Made by a program: the position numbers and the translations under genes | Shown here: piece by piece, positions 50,489 through 61,470 of the stretch | How the letters are laid out: each line of letters opens with the position of its first letter | How positions within the stretch are numbered: the first letter of the stretch is position 1 | Origin: Coprinus comatus | Taxonomy: Eukaryota; Basidiomycota; Agaricomycetes; Agaricales; Agaricaceae | NCBI GenBank assembly: GCA_034638255.1 | Contig: JAWPGT010000033.1 | Location: 124,001-188,000, forward strand | Length of the DNA: 64,000 nt | Direction: 5' to 3' | The notes under the pieces: model-generated | What the model was told of the DNA's origin: nothing | Database searches by the model: none | What the model saw: the letters and a program-made list of their open reading frames with translations, nothing else

Positions 50489-52082
50489 TATTGGGCCGCC
50501 CTTTGGTGTGATTGGTACGTTCTTCGTCCTCATTATATACGTTTGTTAATACTTACATACCGCATATCAGCCGTTTGTGAGTAATGACACAGTCACCTGT
50601 AATATGCTGTACCAACGACCCATTCCTCAATCAGATGCATTATGTATCTATGATTTTCTACTCCAGTAAGATGTCCCTTCGTTTACCATTCACGACCAGT
50701 TTATTGATCTATCTTAGGCTCGATAATGAGTTGCGTTTGGTGAGTTCCCAATGCTTATTACCCTCCCGAAAGGTGCTGACCACACACATATAGATATTTA
50801 AGAGTAAATGGATGTGGTATACATTCCTTTATTATTTCAGTCGTTATTATCCCGTCGTCATTTGGCCTTTCTATATTTGGGCTTGGGCTCATGCGCATGA
50901 TACCGAGACGTGTGAGCGGGTTTTACACCCGTTATACATCCTCATAATCCCACTGGTGAGTGTATTTCTCTCTCTCTCATATCTTACACTAGGATCTCAA
51001 GTCGTTTAAAGCAAACAATGCCTCAAGGTTAGCCTACTTAACCTGTTTCCCGACACCTTACAATCATTTTACAGTTGTTATCATTGCAAGGGCTTGGGGA
51101 TTTACACAGCGAAACCCATTCGTACTCGCTGGCTTATCGGCTATATTGACAATATTCGTAGGACTTCAATTCTGGGCCTATCTCGGCCATTTGCGTCTAA
51201 GTCATGGAAACTATCGTAAATTGGGACTTGCAGGTTGTGTTCGCTCATATCATGAGGAGGAAGAGTTGGTGAACTCTCGAATGGGTGTACGTCATTCTCT
51301 TATTCATGTTGTGATTCGTTGCCCTTACTAACAACCCCTTTTTAGATTCTGATGGTTAGTTGAATGATTGCTTTGGCATTCTATATAGTTGATCATACGT
51401 TCCCTAAAGCTTGGCGCCATTGGTGTCGATGGTGCTGCAACCCTTGTCGTTATTGTGGTGAGTCCAATATTCGTGGTTGTTTATTCTTTATTTTTGTAAT
51501 AATAAAAAACAGCACTATATCAAAGAATATCGTGAAAACGGCAATCATCTTCGAAGAGCATTTAGCCACTATTTCGTGAAACAAGGTTCGTCTCTCGTGT
51601 GCAAGTGTTAATTTCTAGCCATCTTAATACCCTAACAACTTCAGGACTTGCTTATTATATGCTCATGGTAACACTTAATGTAGTTACGGGACTTCTATGG
51701 TTTCAGTGGGTAGTTTGCCATTTGATGCTTTGATATTTTTCACCAACCACTACTCAGGGCAAAAAACTTATTTGCCAGTTTCGGGTTCGTCATTACATTG
51801 GTGGTTCCCAATCTCCTGGTACCTCATTTCATTATAACTATCATTTTAAATAATCTTACATCAATCGTGCAGGCCTGCAGACTGTGAGTCAACAGTCTAT
51901 GCTATAGTCACTGACGTCGAGGTATACTCACTTTTGTTTGCTAAACTATCAGGATATTACAGTGCCGCGAGTGTGAATACAAATCAACTGACCTTCCTAC
52001 GGATCACGAGTTAGATGAGTTAGTGACCGATGGAATGAAACGTGCCGAGAGAATACAAACACAGACCCTGAAAGCTTCATAG
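50489..52082 (+). CDS. DUF6533-like seven-helix membrane protein, tandem copy A (5' exon not resolved)
   Basis: Fourteen exons found: 50489-50514, 50572-50577, 50635-50665, 50718-50739, 50794-50955, 51012-51027, 51075-51286, 51346-51354, 51410-51457, 51513-51585, 51645-51705, 51758-51818, 51873-51883 and 51953-52082. With a phase-2 first exon the sum is divisible by three (289 aa plus exon 1). The signature AVYALCIYDFLLQLDNELRL is followed by WMWYTFLYYFSRYYPVVIWP, the HAHDTETC loop, ARAWGFTQRNPFVLAG, LGAIGVDGAATLVVIV, LAYYMLMVTLNVVTGLLWF and PNLLACRLILQ. Seven hydrophobic segments and a short cytoplasmic tail ending LKAS. DUF6533 proteins are an expanded, functionally unknown agaricomycete family; my assignment rests on the YDxLLxxDxExRLI pattern. 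Some exons are only 6, 9, 11 and 16 nt. Confidence 0.72.
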
Positions 52083-54234
52083 TCGACGTGTGTACAGTGA
52101 GCAGTTAATAGTCCCTTATTCTTACTCTCTCCCAGTCCTTTGCTTTTTTTTTATGTTTAGAGAGTTCTCGAAGACTTAATCTACAGTTATGTAGCGGTCC
52201 TTAGGAAGTTGGGATGCTATCACTCGTCCAATGATTACACGGTTCTTGGTTAGTAGTTCCTCAATGAGTACAAAAATTCGAAGTTGTTTAGTCACATAAT
52301 TTGATACATAAACATGATAGGTTATACAATAACTTGTAGCTGTGTCTTTTTGAAAAACATTGCTATTATTACAAACTATAGGTACTAGGTTTTCCTTCAA
52401 TAAAATACAGCATTATTAATATATATACAAAAATCGGATACAAACTAACCTTAAATTGTGAAACGAAATCCTTCGATAGCCCAACTTGAAGCTTTGAAGG
52501 ACCGCCACATACTCAGTGTATGCGGTTTATCGCACCTGGGTAGGGAGTTGAGGGATTTTATTGTTTGGTAATTACGTTGGTATGACTCTCATATAGTTCG
52601 GCGTAGACCTTATTGTAACTGATGATTCCCCCAGGTTGTATAGTTTTAAAACGCAACACGGTACCTACTTAAATCAGGGTGAGTTGCTTTTTTTGTGGAG
52701 TATAATATGGCACGATCCATTGACAAAGTCAGTTCTCGTGTAGGGCCGATTTTGTACTGTCCAGACTCTACTTCGAGGCAATGCAATTATGCACGTCAAT
52801 CGGCAGTGTGGTGCTCAATAACTTATTCATAATCTGTTTGAGGGATGCTCAGGTTATGGATCCTAAGACCCACCGAAGCCCTGGTCCTTGCAATCCGGTC
52901 GGGTATAATACATCTTTATCAATTATGTCTTCTCGGGTTCTTCTGACTAGTTCTTTCCGCAGAACCTTTATGTCTATTCTTGTTTGTAGCTATACAGTCA
53001 AGTCCTGTTCTTTTCTTTTCTTTAGTCTCTTTGTACGGGATTGTCTTATCTTGTTTTGTCGGGCATAAGGGCCATTTTTTGTTTTTGTTTTGTGTAACTC
53101 GTTTGCTCGGTGCCCATATGATATGGGCAGTTTCAGAGACTAGCACTCATGTGTCAGAGTCCTGCTTTACGACACTACTTGGGAGTAGTTACATCCTAGG
53201 ATTCCCTACTAGGTAGGTGCTTTCCCCAGAGCCCGTTACTCTTACTCTGGTTGCTCCATGTTTCTCCTGCTGCTTTCCACTGGGATATGGCGAGTTTCAA
53301 CTTCAACCAACCCAGCTCTACTACAAATCGAGTCCTAAGAGCCTTATTAACTTTGTACTCGAACTTTATCGAACATACCCAATAGGCGACACAAGAAACG
53401 ACGGGAATAGGAAGGTGATACTTAGGACAGTGTATGAGACTTGCGTATGTACTAGACCTTGCGTTGATTAACGCTAAACCTTCCAATCCCTTGGAAGCAT
53501 TCCGTTTCGTATATAGTGACACATAATCTATCAGTCATGATTAGTGCAGTTCTGCCACTCAGACCTTGACAACCTTGCCTGGCAGCATTTTGATGTTCAA
53601 GTTGCGACTCGGAGCCTGGCTTGGGCCTGGCGTAAACGCCGTTAAAATTTAAACCGCTGGCAGTCCTCAGGTTGGTTTGCAAATGGTATATTAGGCACCC
53701 GATGATAAGCACAACGAGTAAAACTTGAGTAGAACTCAATTAATATGACAATGCGTCTGTCATTTGGTACGGATAGCTTCGGTTACCGTTTATATACTCC
53801 CATAAAACTGTATCGACCATTGCTTGTTTATTTATATGCCATTCTGATTATGATCTCTAATTACTCCCGATTAAGGGTTATCCATATTACTTGCTTTCAA
53901 TGTCACAAACTAACCCATTTTGGAGAGATTGCAGCTTCTTCTATGTTGCTAGGGGTTGGGAGTTGCAATACAGAGATATTGGCTTTAGTAGGATGGTGGC
54001 CCGTGGACCGACGGTCTTATACATTGTTTTTCAAAAATTCATGATGTCACACTATTTTTGGATGCTTCCACCCAGCTTCCACCTGGACTACTACTTTGCC
54101 GCTATTATACCGTAACAGACCTTAACAATGCCAAACATTTCTTGAACATGTCACTGAAATGAAACTTAAACTCCAAGGGTGCCAATCCACATAACGGCTA
54201 CCCTCAACGAGCCCTTATCACACCTCCTCCCCAC
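52083..54234. other. 2.1 kb between membrane-protein copies A and B
   Basis: No gene accepted. Short open frames on both strands (for example 52781-53068 plus, 53452-53739 minus) lack family resemblance and overlap each other. Poly-T/TTTTCTTTTC stretches lie around 53010-53095. The sequence may include degraded transposon remnants, but I see no matching long terminal repeats or inverted ends. Confidence 0.3.
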
Positions 54235-55981
54235 ATGGATCCTGCGCAACTGGCCAAACTTTCACCCGAAAGGATTATTTTCATCGCCCAAAATGGCCTC
54301 ATGTAAGATATTGTCTTGTAGAATGTGTTCTCAAGACTGATAGATTGCCTAGCCATAATTGCATGATCACTGGTACGTTTCTTGTGGTTTTTTATCCGGT
54401 CTCTGTTGACTCCTGAACAGCTTTGTGTGAGTATTCGAAAACTAGTGTGGAACACTCATTCAACGCAGTCGCAATTAGATTCACTCATTCTATTCGATTC
54501 CTTACTTCTGTAAGAGCGGTCACTGCGTTTTAGCCTCGATGTTATTCAGTGATACTAATATTCCTGACGAATGTAATGGCAGGTTTGATGCTCAGCTGCA
54601 TTTGGTGAGGAATCGGCTGGGAACTAGTAGCTCAACATTGCAACTGAAGAAAAATACGGGTGGCAGATATTTCGCAAGAAATGGTCATGGTGGACTTCGT
54701 TATATCTTTTGTGTCGTTACTACCCGATTCTGGTGTGGCCTTTTTATATCTGGGCGTGGGCCCACGCCCACGAAAACGAAACGTGTAATCGGGTTCTGTA
54801 TCCATTATATATTTTTCTCATACCTTTAGTGAGTTCATTCTCATATTTTTATCGTGGACAATCTTTCTTATGGACTATAATATGTATTATAGCAAGCCTT
54901 CCCCCAAGGTTGGAGGATATATAACTCCCTGCGCTGGAACAGAAAATGCTAATCTTAGTTATCGCACAGCTGTTATTATTGGAAGAGCCTGGGCCTACAC
55001 AAAACGAAATAGGTTCGTATTGGGTGGCCTGTTGGTTCCTTATGCCGCATTCCTAGGATTTCAGTTCTGGTCAACTTTCGCTAATCTACGACTCAGTCGT
55101 GGAGAGCTTCGAGGGCTTAGATGGGGCGGTTGTTTTCGTTCGTATCGTTTTACAGAGACTATGGTTAACGTGCGAATGGGTGTACGTGAGGAATTTCTAG
55201 CACCTCGTACTTCTATAGCGTTCACTTACATTGTTTAGTGTCTAATGGTTAGTTCTGCTGGGTGATAAATCTTCTTCCCTGGTTGACGATCCGTACCTAT
55301 CCTGTACTAGGCCGGGGCAATTGTCGTCGATGGCTCAGCAACCCTGGTCGTTGTCTTCGTAAGTACCAGGCTATCCAACAATCCTATTACTGAGTGCTCT
55401 TCCTCAAACTAGCATTATTTGAAATACTATCGACGATCTCAGGCTCCGATTACTGGAATGAGGCTGAGCACGTACTTTGTCCAGCAAGGTTTGTCCGTGG
55501 CAAGTTTATTTTGTGGAAACTGGCAGAGGCTCATGCGTTGACGATTCAGGACTTTTTTATTTTTCACTGGTGGTTGCGCTTAACATGGTTACAGCTGCTA
55601 TGTGGTTTACGTGAGCCTACACTGACACCATATTTTTGTCGGTCTTAATGACTTGAGAAAATAGCACGGGGAACCCGTACGCCAATATGTGGTCAACCGT
55701 TACTTTGGTGCTACCCAATCTTTTTGTGCGTTTTCCTCAGTCACCCTGCAGCGATTGTCTAATGTACTCTTCCCGCAAACTTGTAGGCTTGCCGACTGTG
55801 AGTACGGATATGATGCAAATTTGACAAAATAACATCGTCTTATCTCATTAATTCTCACAGAATACTCCAGTTAGAAGATTTCCACCATAACCAGCCTGTC
55901 CGACTCATTCGACAAAATTTGTCTAACATTGTCCGAGACGGTTTGACACGCGCTGAAGCCATTGAGATGATAGTAGCTTGA
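54235..55981 (+). CDS. DUF6533-like seven-helix membrane protein, tandem copy B (complete)
   Basis: Fifteen exons: 54235-54302, 54344-54372, 54421-54426, 54479-54509, 54583-54604, 54667-54828, 54893-54908, 54970-55181, 55239-55247, 55311-55358, 55413-55488, 55550-55610, 55665-55725, 55787-55797 and 55861-55981. The sum is exactly 311 codons (310 aa). Starts MDPAQLAKLSPERIIFIAQ. Shares with its neighbours SLLLFDAQLHL, SLYLLCRYYPILVWPFYIWA, the AHENETCNRVL loop, AVIIGRAWAYTKRNRFVLGG, CLMAGAIVVDGSATLVVVF, LFYFSLVVALNMVTAAMWF and LVLPNLFACRLIL. Micro-exons of 6, 16, 9 and 11 nt are at the same places as in copies A and C. Receptor-like topology, ligand unknown; function not predictable. Confidence 0.8.
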
Positions 55982-56553
55982 CTGTCTTGACATGTGTCAA
56001 AGACCCTGATAACTTCTTTACCTAGCACACCTGTGGTAGTAGATCGTGGTTACTTTGAAACTCAACTGCACCTTGCTAAGTTGAGAACTGAGAATCCTAT
56101 ATTCATTCTCGCTGAGTCGTAAAGTCAGTGGATATTCCAGCCTTAGGTAAAGATGGGAGAAAGAGCGCTGAAGGCTGAAGGCTGAAGCAGACAGAAGCTT
56201 GTTGGAAGGGAAGAGGCCACTGGGAACCCGTGGACATTAAAACAACTGTATTGTTTCTTATTGTTTCCGGAATCTGTATTCATTTTGATATATTGATCCC
56301 AAACTGTGACAAACACCCAAATTGATGGGAGAGTCATCTCTGTCTGGGTCTGCCCTTGGTCTGCCCCCTGATCCTTTCACTGATTTGTTAGTGTTACATT
56401 ATGTAAATGTGTTCCAACGTCAACCGTCAATGAATACATCCTGGGTACATATCAGGGGTCAAAAGGAGCAGCGACGAGAATAGAATCATGCTGATAGTAT
56501 TAAATGATTGCTCTCTGCCACGACTTCCGTTCCAACTTGGTTCCGACATTCTG
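55982..56553. other. Spacer between copies B and C
   Basis: 570 nt. Contains a short tandem run of ctgaagg (about 56167-56186, three copies). A minus-strand open frame at 56427-56684 overlaps exon 1 of copy C on the opposite strand and is treated as its shadow. Confidence 0.35.
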
Positions 56554-58391
56554 ATGCATGCGGCACCGCCAACAGTACTACTTGCAGACAGTTCGGGAAT
56601 TGAATATTTAGCTGCAGGTGCCTTCTTGTAAGCGTACCACTTGGAACTTGATGATTTCGCTTTGATTGTTCGTCCTTCAGTCACAATAGCGTTATCATTG
56701 GTATGAGATCCTCGTTGGGGCGCCTGTCAAGGTAGAGTTGCTGACTCGTGTCATATTTAAAAAGCTTTGTGTGAGTACGATTCCAAGTAGAGAAAGACCG
56801 AACCCTACTAAACCTTTTATCTATGCCGCCGGGTACTCTTTTAGATCCACTCTTTCTTTTTGATTCTTTGCTTCTGTGAGTAGTACCAGTTCTTTGACCT
56901 AATAAATCATGATGTCAACGAATAACCGGAGTACAGTTTTGATACCGAATTACGCTTGGTATAAATTCTTCAGAACACTTTGCCTCAACTCCAACCACTG
57001 ACAAAGATGTCATGATAGGTACTTACCAAGAAGTGGACATGGTGGACCATATTGTACGTTCTATGTCGATACTACCCGATTGTGGTGTGGCCTTTGTATA
57101 TCTGGGGATGGGCCCAAGCCCGCGATGACGAAACGTGTAATAAAGTTTTGCAAGCTTTATATCTCCTTCTCGTACCTTTGGTAAGTGGATCTGCTCTTTG
57201 TAGAGAACTCGGTCTAAACACTTGGTCGTATCATGGTTAGCAAGCGTCGCCTCAAGGTTCGTCAATTGACCACGTTGCTCATTGAGACTTGCTTATTCGT
57301 TGGTTTCGAACCATACAGCCGTTTTAATAGGCAGAGCATGGGGTTACACACAACACAATCTACTTGTGCTTTCTGTTCTCCTGGTTTCATATATGGCATT
57401 CTTGGTGTTTCAAGTCTGGGTATATACCAATGATTTAAGCATCAGCCAGGGAATCTGGAGATCGCTAGGATATGCCGGCTGTTATCGCTCATATCGCGGT
57501 CCAGTGACATTCCGCGTCGGTGTACGTTAAAGGCGCCATTTCTGTGTATTGTAATCTCATATTTGGACAGTGTTTGATGGTTAGTTGGATATGATCATAT
57601 ACGAAGGAGAGATCTGATTTGTGATGTTCGCCACTTCAGCTAGCATCGACTGCTGTCGATGGCTCGGCGACCATGACCATAATCTTGGTAAGTTTGTGGT
57701 ACTAGGGATAGGCGACACTTGTTTAATTTGTGACTAAACCTCGACGTTTTCAACTCGACAGTATTATATTCTGCATTATAGGAAATCACCGGTTAAGGGA
57801 ATGAGATTGCGGTTGAGCACCTTCTTTGTTAGACAAGGTTCACATTCTACACTACTTCTATTTCCCAAGTTCTCACCGCCTAGTGCCACTTAGGACTTAC
57901 CTATTTTACATTAATGGTTACTTTGAATGTGACTACGGCTGTTTTCTATTTCAAGTGAGTTTGGCCACACAATCCTTCTTTCGCCCCCTTTACTAATGTG
58001 ATAATAAACAAATTAGTGTAAAAAGCCCTTATGCAAGTATATGGTTCACTTCCACCATGATTATGTCCAATCTTTTTGTTCGTCGCCTCATTTTTGTAGT
58101 GGTTGTGTTTTAAACTGACTTCGCCGACTCGTGATAATATTACGACACACCTAAAATTTGGTCCGTTGTAGGCTTGTCGAATGTGAGTTTACAACAAACA
58201 GACATTTGATCTGATAGTTTCATAGTCTTATGAACCGTATGCACAGGATATTGGAATTGTATGAGTTTCAATATGACGATAATGCTACACGAAATGAACG
58301 TGACTTGTCAGAACTTGTGAGAGATGGTCTCGAGCGCGCTGCAGATATTGAAATGATGGAAACACCACAAACGACTCCACTTTCTCAGTAA
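56554..58391 (+). CDS. DUF6533-like seven-helix membrane protein, tandem copy C (complete)
   Basis: Fifteen exons: 56554-56627, 56681-56700, 56765-56770, 56845-56875, 56937-56958, 57019-57180, 57241-57256, 57319-57521, 57571-57579, 57640-57687, 57762-57837, 57894-57954, 58017-58077, 58172-58182 and 58247-58391. The sum is exactly 315 codons (314 aa). Starts MHAAPPTVLLADSSGIEYLA, then ALYPLFLFDSLLLFDTELRL, TILYVLCRYYPIVVWPLYIW, AVLIGRAWGYTQHNLLVLSV, CLMLASTAVDGSATMTIIL, LTYFTLMVTLNVTTAVFYF and MSNLFACRMILEL. Seven predicted helices; the charged tail (ERDLSELVRDGLERAADIEM) aligns with RDGLTRAEAIEM of copy B. Ten of the 15 exons have the same length as in copy B. Confidence 0.8.
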
Positions 58392-59063
58392 CACTTTGAC
58401 AGTTGGTAGTAGTACCCAGCTTCCGACTCTGTGTATCACTTGATTTCTCTCGCTATCCGAATTATATTGCTTTTCTCCAAGGGCCTATGCTATCTGTTAT
58501 GTTTTGTACCTAATTATACTTCCAAATGGCTGGAACGCCAATTTATGACTGGATCTGGCCAAATATACAGTGCGTGGGTGACTCGATAATCTAACTGGAT
58601 TATCGAGGACATACCTAAACTTTACTCTGAGACCCACACTCATGAGTAAAGTAAAGCTTGGATAAATACTCGCTAGTACTTGATAATCTATGTGGATTAC
58701 TAAGTCACTGGCACAGTGCATAGCTTGTTTGGAGCGTGCATTAAATAGATTTGAGGGATCTCAAAGTCTCGAGTTTCCCTGTAATTTGACCATTTAAATT
58801 TTGACAAAGTGCTCATTACTGCGAGCCTCACGATGTGTTGTGAATATAAGCTCATACGCAGAACTGAGAATGAGTGTGTTGCCAGTAGGTTTATATGTAT
58901 AAAATCAGTCAAAACTCGGACACGGCTTCTTACCACTAATTCAAGGCTTCGAGTTTCTATTTTTCTATTTTAGTGAAGCACTCTGTGCAGGAGCACCTGT
59001 TACTGCTTTGGACTACTCACGTACAATATCTCTCATTGGTAGTAATGGTAAATCATGATACTT
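58392..59063. other. A/T-rich spacer downstream of copy C
   Basis: 670 nt. It contains two similar 16-18 nt stretches (gataatctaactggatta near 58585; gataatctatgtggatta near 58682), about 100 nt apart. No gene seen. Confidence 0.3.
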
Positions 59064-60365
59064 CATCAGGATTTTGCACACTTTTCTTTGGGCTACTTAC
59101 TGCTCCTTTTAGAGCTTAAGTCAGCTTATACTCCTTAATATCCTTGTGGGTACCTTGTGATACCTTGGTGAAAATTTCTCCAAGGAGCCCAAGTGGCTTC
59201 AAGTAAAATGTCTTCCACAAGGAACTTTAAGTTCTCTCAAGGGCCAACCAAATATGTTCTGAGAATTCTTATTCTTAGGCAGTATTACAGTAGAGAAATC
59301 AATAAATGCATTATTGCGCAACCAATACACCACATAGAGCTATATAACTAGTACCATTAGATAGGTATTGTAAGTGCGGTTCTGTTGAGCCTAAGAACGT
59401 GCCTAGAAGCCAAAAATTACACCCTTAAGGAACATTCTGCATTTTGGACTTGACGAAATTTTGAAAATGGGTGATCATGTGACAGTGAGAACATGGACAC
59501 ATCACACCATGTTACTACCTCTCCCCATTTCTTTCCATTCCCTTAACAAAATACTCAACCCCACACCTGTCATCTTGCTACTCAACTCCTGACTTCTATA
59601 GCCTGGCTCACCCCCCTCAGCCACAACACATTCAACATCCACCCTATCACACTCTTCCCTCTACAACCACCAGATGTCAAGACTGCCAACAAACTCAATT
59701 TCGTGTCATATGCCACATTTTTAGGCTCGTTAGAACCACATTGAAGAGGCAAATTGATAGAGGGTAGAATGGCATGAAACAGGGGAGTATTCATTGGTTA
59801 AAGGTGTGTTTTCTATTTCTTTTTACACTATTCCTACATATTCTCCTTTAACATATCCATTTCTTTGTGTTCTGACGTGTTTTTAGGCTCTACAGAATGC
59901 CACAAATTACCACTTTCCAATGCTGCCAGCCTTGTATGATTTGGTGAAGAACTCGGCACACTGTGATAATATCTTTATAATGTAAGTTAATTTTTTTGAT
60001 TTATAACTTTATTAATAACATTATTCTATAGTTGCCTCACGTTTATTAGTAGTTTAGCTATTATATCATTACATTTGTATTAGATTAGAGTCACAATACT
60101 TTTTTTTTTAACTCCTCTACTCCTCTCAAAAAAATGATTAAAATTATATTATATTATAATATTATACTATTTTCAAGCAGTCCCCAAGTATTTTCATGCT
60201 TCCTCAAGGTAGAGGGACCTACTTGTTGAGCTTGGAGCAGCTCTTCAAGTTGCTCCAAGGAGAATTCCAGATTTCCCCAAAACTTACTTGAAGTTACTTG
60301 TACTTCCTTGAAACCACCTCCAAGGAAGCACAAGTACCTTCAAGGAAATGCGCAAAATCCTGATG
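59064..60365. mobile_element. 1.3 kb terminal-inverted-repeat element (non-autonomous DNA transposon candidate)
   Basis: The left end CATCAGGATTTTGC (59064-59077) is the exact reverse complement of the right end (60352-60365), 14 bp without mismatch. Similarity continues imperfectly inward. Both ends are loaded with short CAAGG/CCTTG and CTTCAAG motifs in both orientations (left end to about 59260, right end from about 60200), as in subterminal transposase-binding repeats. The interior is A/T-rich with no transposase frame. Target-site duplication is not clear: only AT flanks the CAGG...CCTG core on both sides. The superfamily cannot be named. Confidence 0.65.
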
Positions 60366-60639
60366 CTCACTACATAGTACATACAATGGATTTGCAATCA
60401 ATTAATCAAAGGGCCTCCCGGCCACGGCCCGCTAGGCCTACATACCAGCATAATACCAACATAACAACACATGACAAAAAAAAAAAGCGGATACATCCTA
60501 CTTCCTACTTAGAATGGGACAAGGAGCGTGAGAGTGATGGGGCTGACCAATGCAATCAATGCTTGGTCAGGCTTAGTCAGGCTTAGTCAGAATTGGATAA
60601 GCAATTCAAAGAGAAAAGCATGGGAAAGTGATGAGAGTA
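60366..60639. other. Junction between the TIR element and the 147-bp array
   Basis: Includes a GC-rich palindromic patch near 60415-60440 (ggcctcccggccacggcccgctaggcc-type, imperfect), an A11 run near 60476 and three tandem copies of a tcaggcttag-like decamer near 60566-60592. No gene. Confidence 0.4.
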
Positions 60640-61380
60640 GAGCAGAGCAGAGCAATGCTCAATGACTGCTCAACGGTTCGGGGTGTGGGTAGGTGCGTTG
60701 GAAAGCCCTTAAAAATGCGCGTAGAACTGTGAAAAGAATATATTAAATAATGCAGTAGGTGTATTTTAGGTTAGCTATTACTTGGAGAGCAAAGTGAACT
60801 GATGCTCAGCAACGGCTGGACCGTTTGACGCGTAATTAGGCTCATCGGAAAGCCATCGTAAATACGCGCGTAACGGTGAAAAGGATGTGACAAAATACGG
60901 AGTAGTTGTACTTTAATTTTGCTTTTCATTGGAGAGCAGAGCAGAGTAATGCTCAGTAACTACTGGGCCGTTTGACGCGTAATTAGGCTCATTGGAAAGC
61001 TGTTTTAAATACGCGCGTAACAATGAAAAGAACGCATCGGAATTTGCAGTGGGTGTTGCGCAATGTGGTATTTACCTTGAGAGAAGAGTGGAGTGATGCT
61101 CAGCCATAAGTGAACCGTTTGACACGTAAGTAGGTGCATTGAAAAGCCGTTTTAAATGTGTGTTGAACGGTGAAAAGAATGCGTCGCGATTCGCATTATC
61201 TGTGGTGTATTAATGTCATTACTTTAGGAAGAGAGCAGTACACTGCTCCACAACGACACAACCATTTGTCGTAAAAATAGGCTCATTAAAGAGCCCTAAA
61301 GAATACGCGCGGAATGATAAAAAGAACGTATCCAAATGTCCAGTAGGTGTAATGTAATAAATGCTTTATTCTGAGAGTAG
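60640..61380. repeat. Five tandem copies of a 147-bp satellite-like repeat
   Basis: The landmark ATGCTC starts at 60655, 60802, 60949 and 61096, with its diverged copy at 61242. The landmark GAAAGC starts at 60701, 60848, 60995 and 61142. Both series step by exactly 147 nt (146 for the last copy). Shared blocks include CCGTTTGACGCGTAATTAGG, TACGCGCGTAAC and GTGAAAAGAA. Copies 2 and 3 are closest; copies 1 and 5 are the most diverged, as expected at array edges. No coding potential. Confidence 0.9.
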
Positions 61381-61435
61381 GGGGCAACAGATCAATTTAT
61401 ATGGTAACAAATGGGTACCACTAGTTGTAATTTTT

Positions 61436-61455
61436 GGATACAGCCCGCTGTATCC
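61436..61455. repeat. Hairpin GGATACAGC-CC-GCTGTATCC
   Basis: Perfect 9-bp inverted repeat with a 2-nt centre, directly before the first unit of the 30-bp array. Possibly a boundary structure of the array. Confidence 0.75.
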
Positions 61456-61470
61456 AGCTATATTGTAGAA

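Noticed and set aside
52700..53750. Possible LTR remnant between copies A and B
   Set aside because: No second copy, no TG...CA ends with a duplication and no retrotransposon protein fragments were seen.
56427..56684. Minus-strand 85-codon frame with a hydrophobic C-terminus
   Set aside because: It overlaps exons 1 and 2 of membrane-protein copy C on the other strand, whose 15-exon model is consistent to the base.
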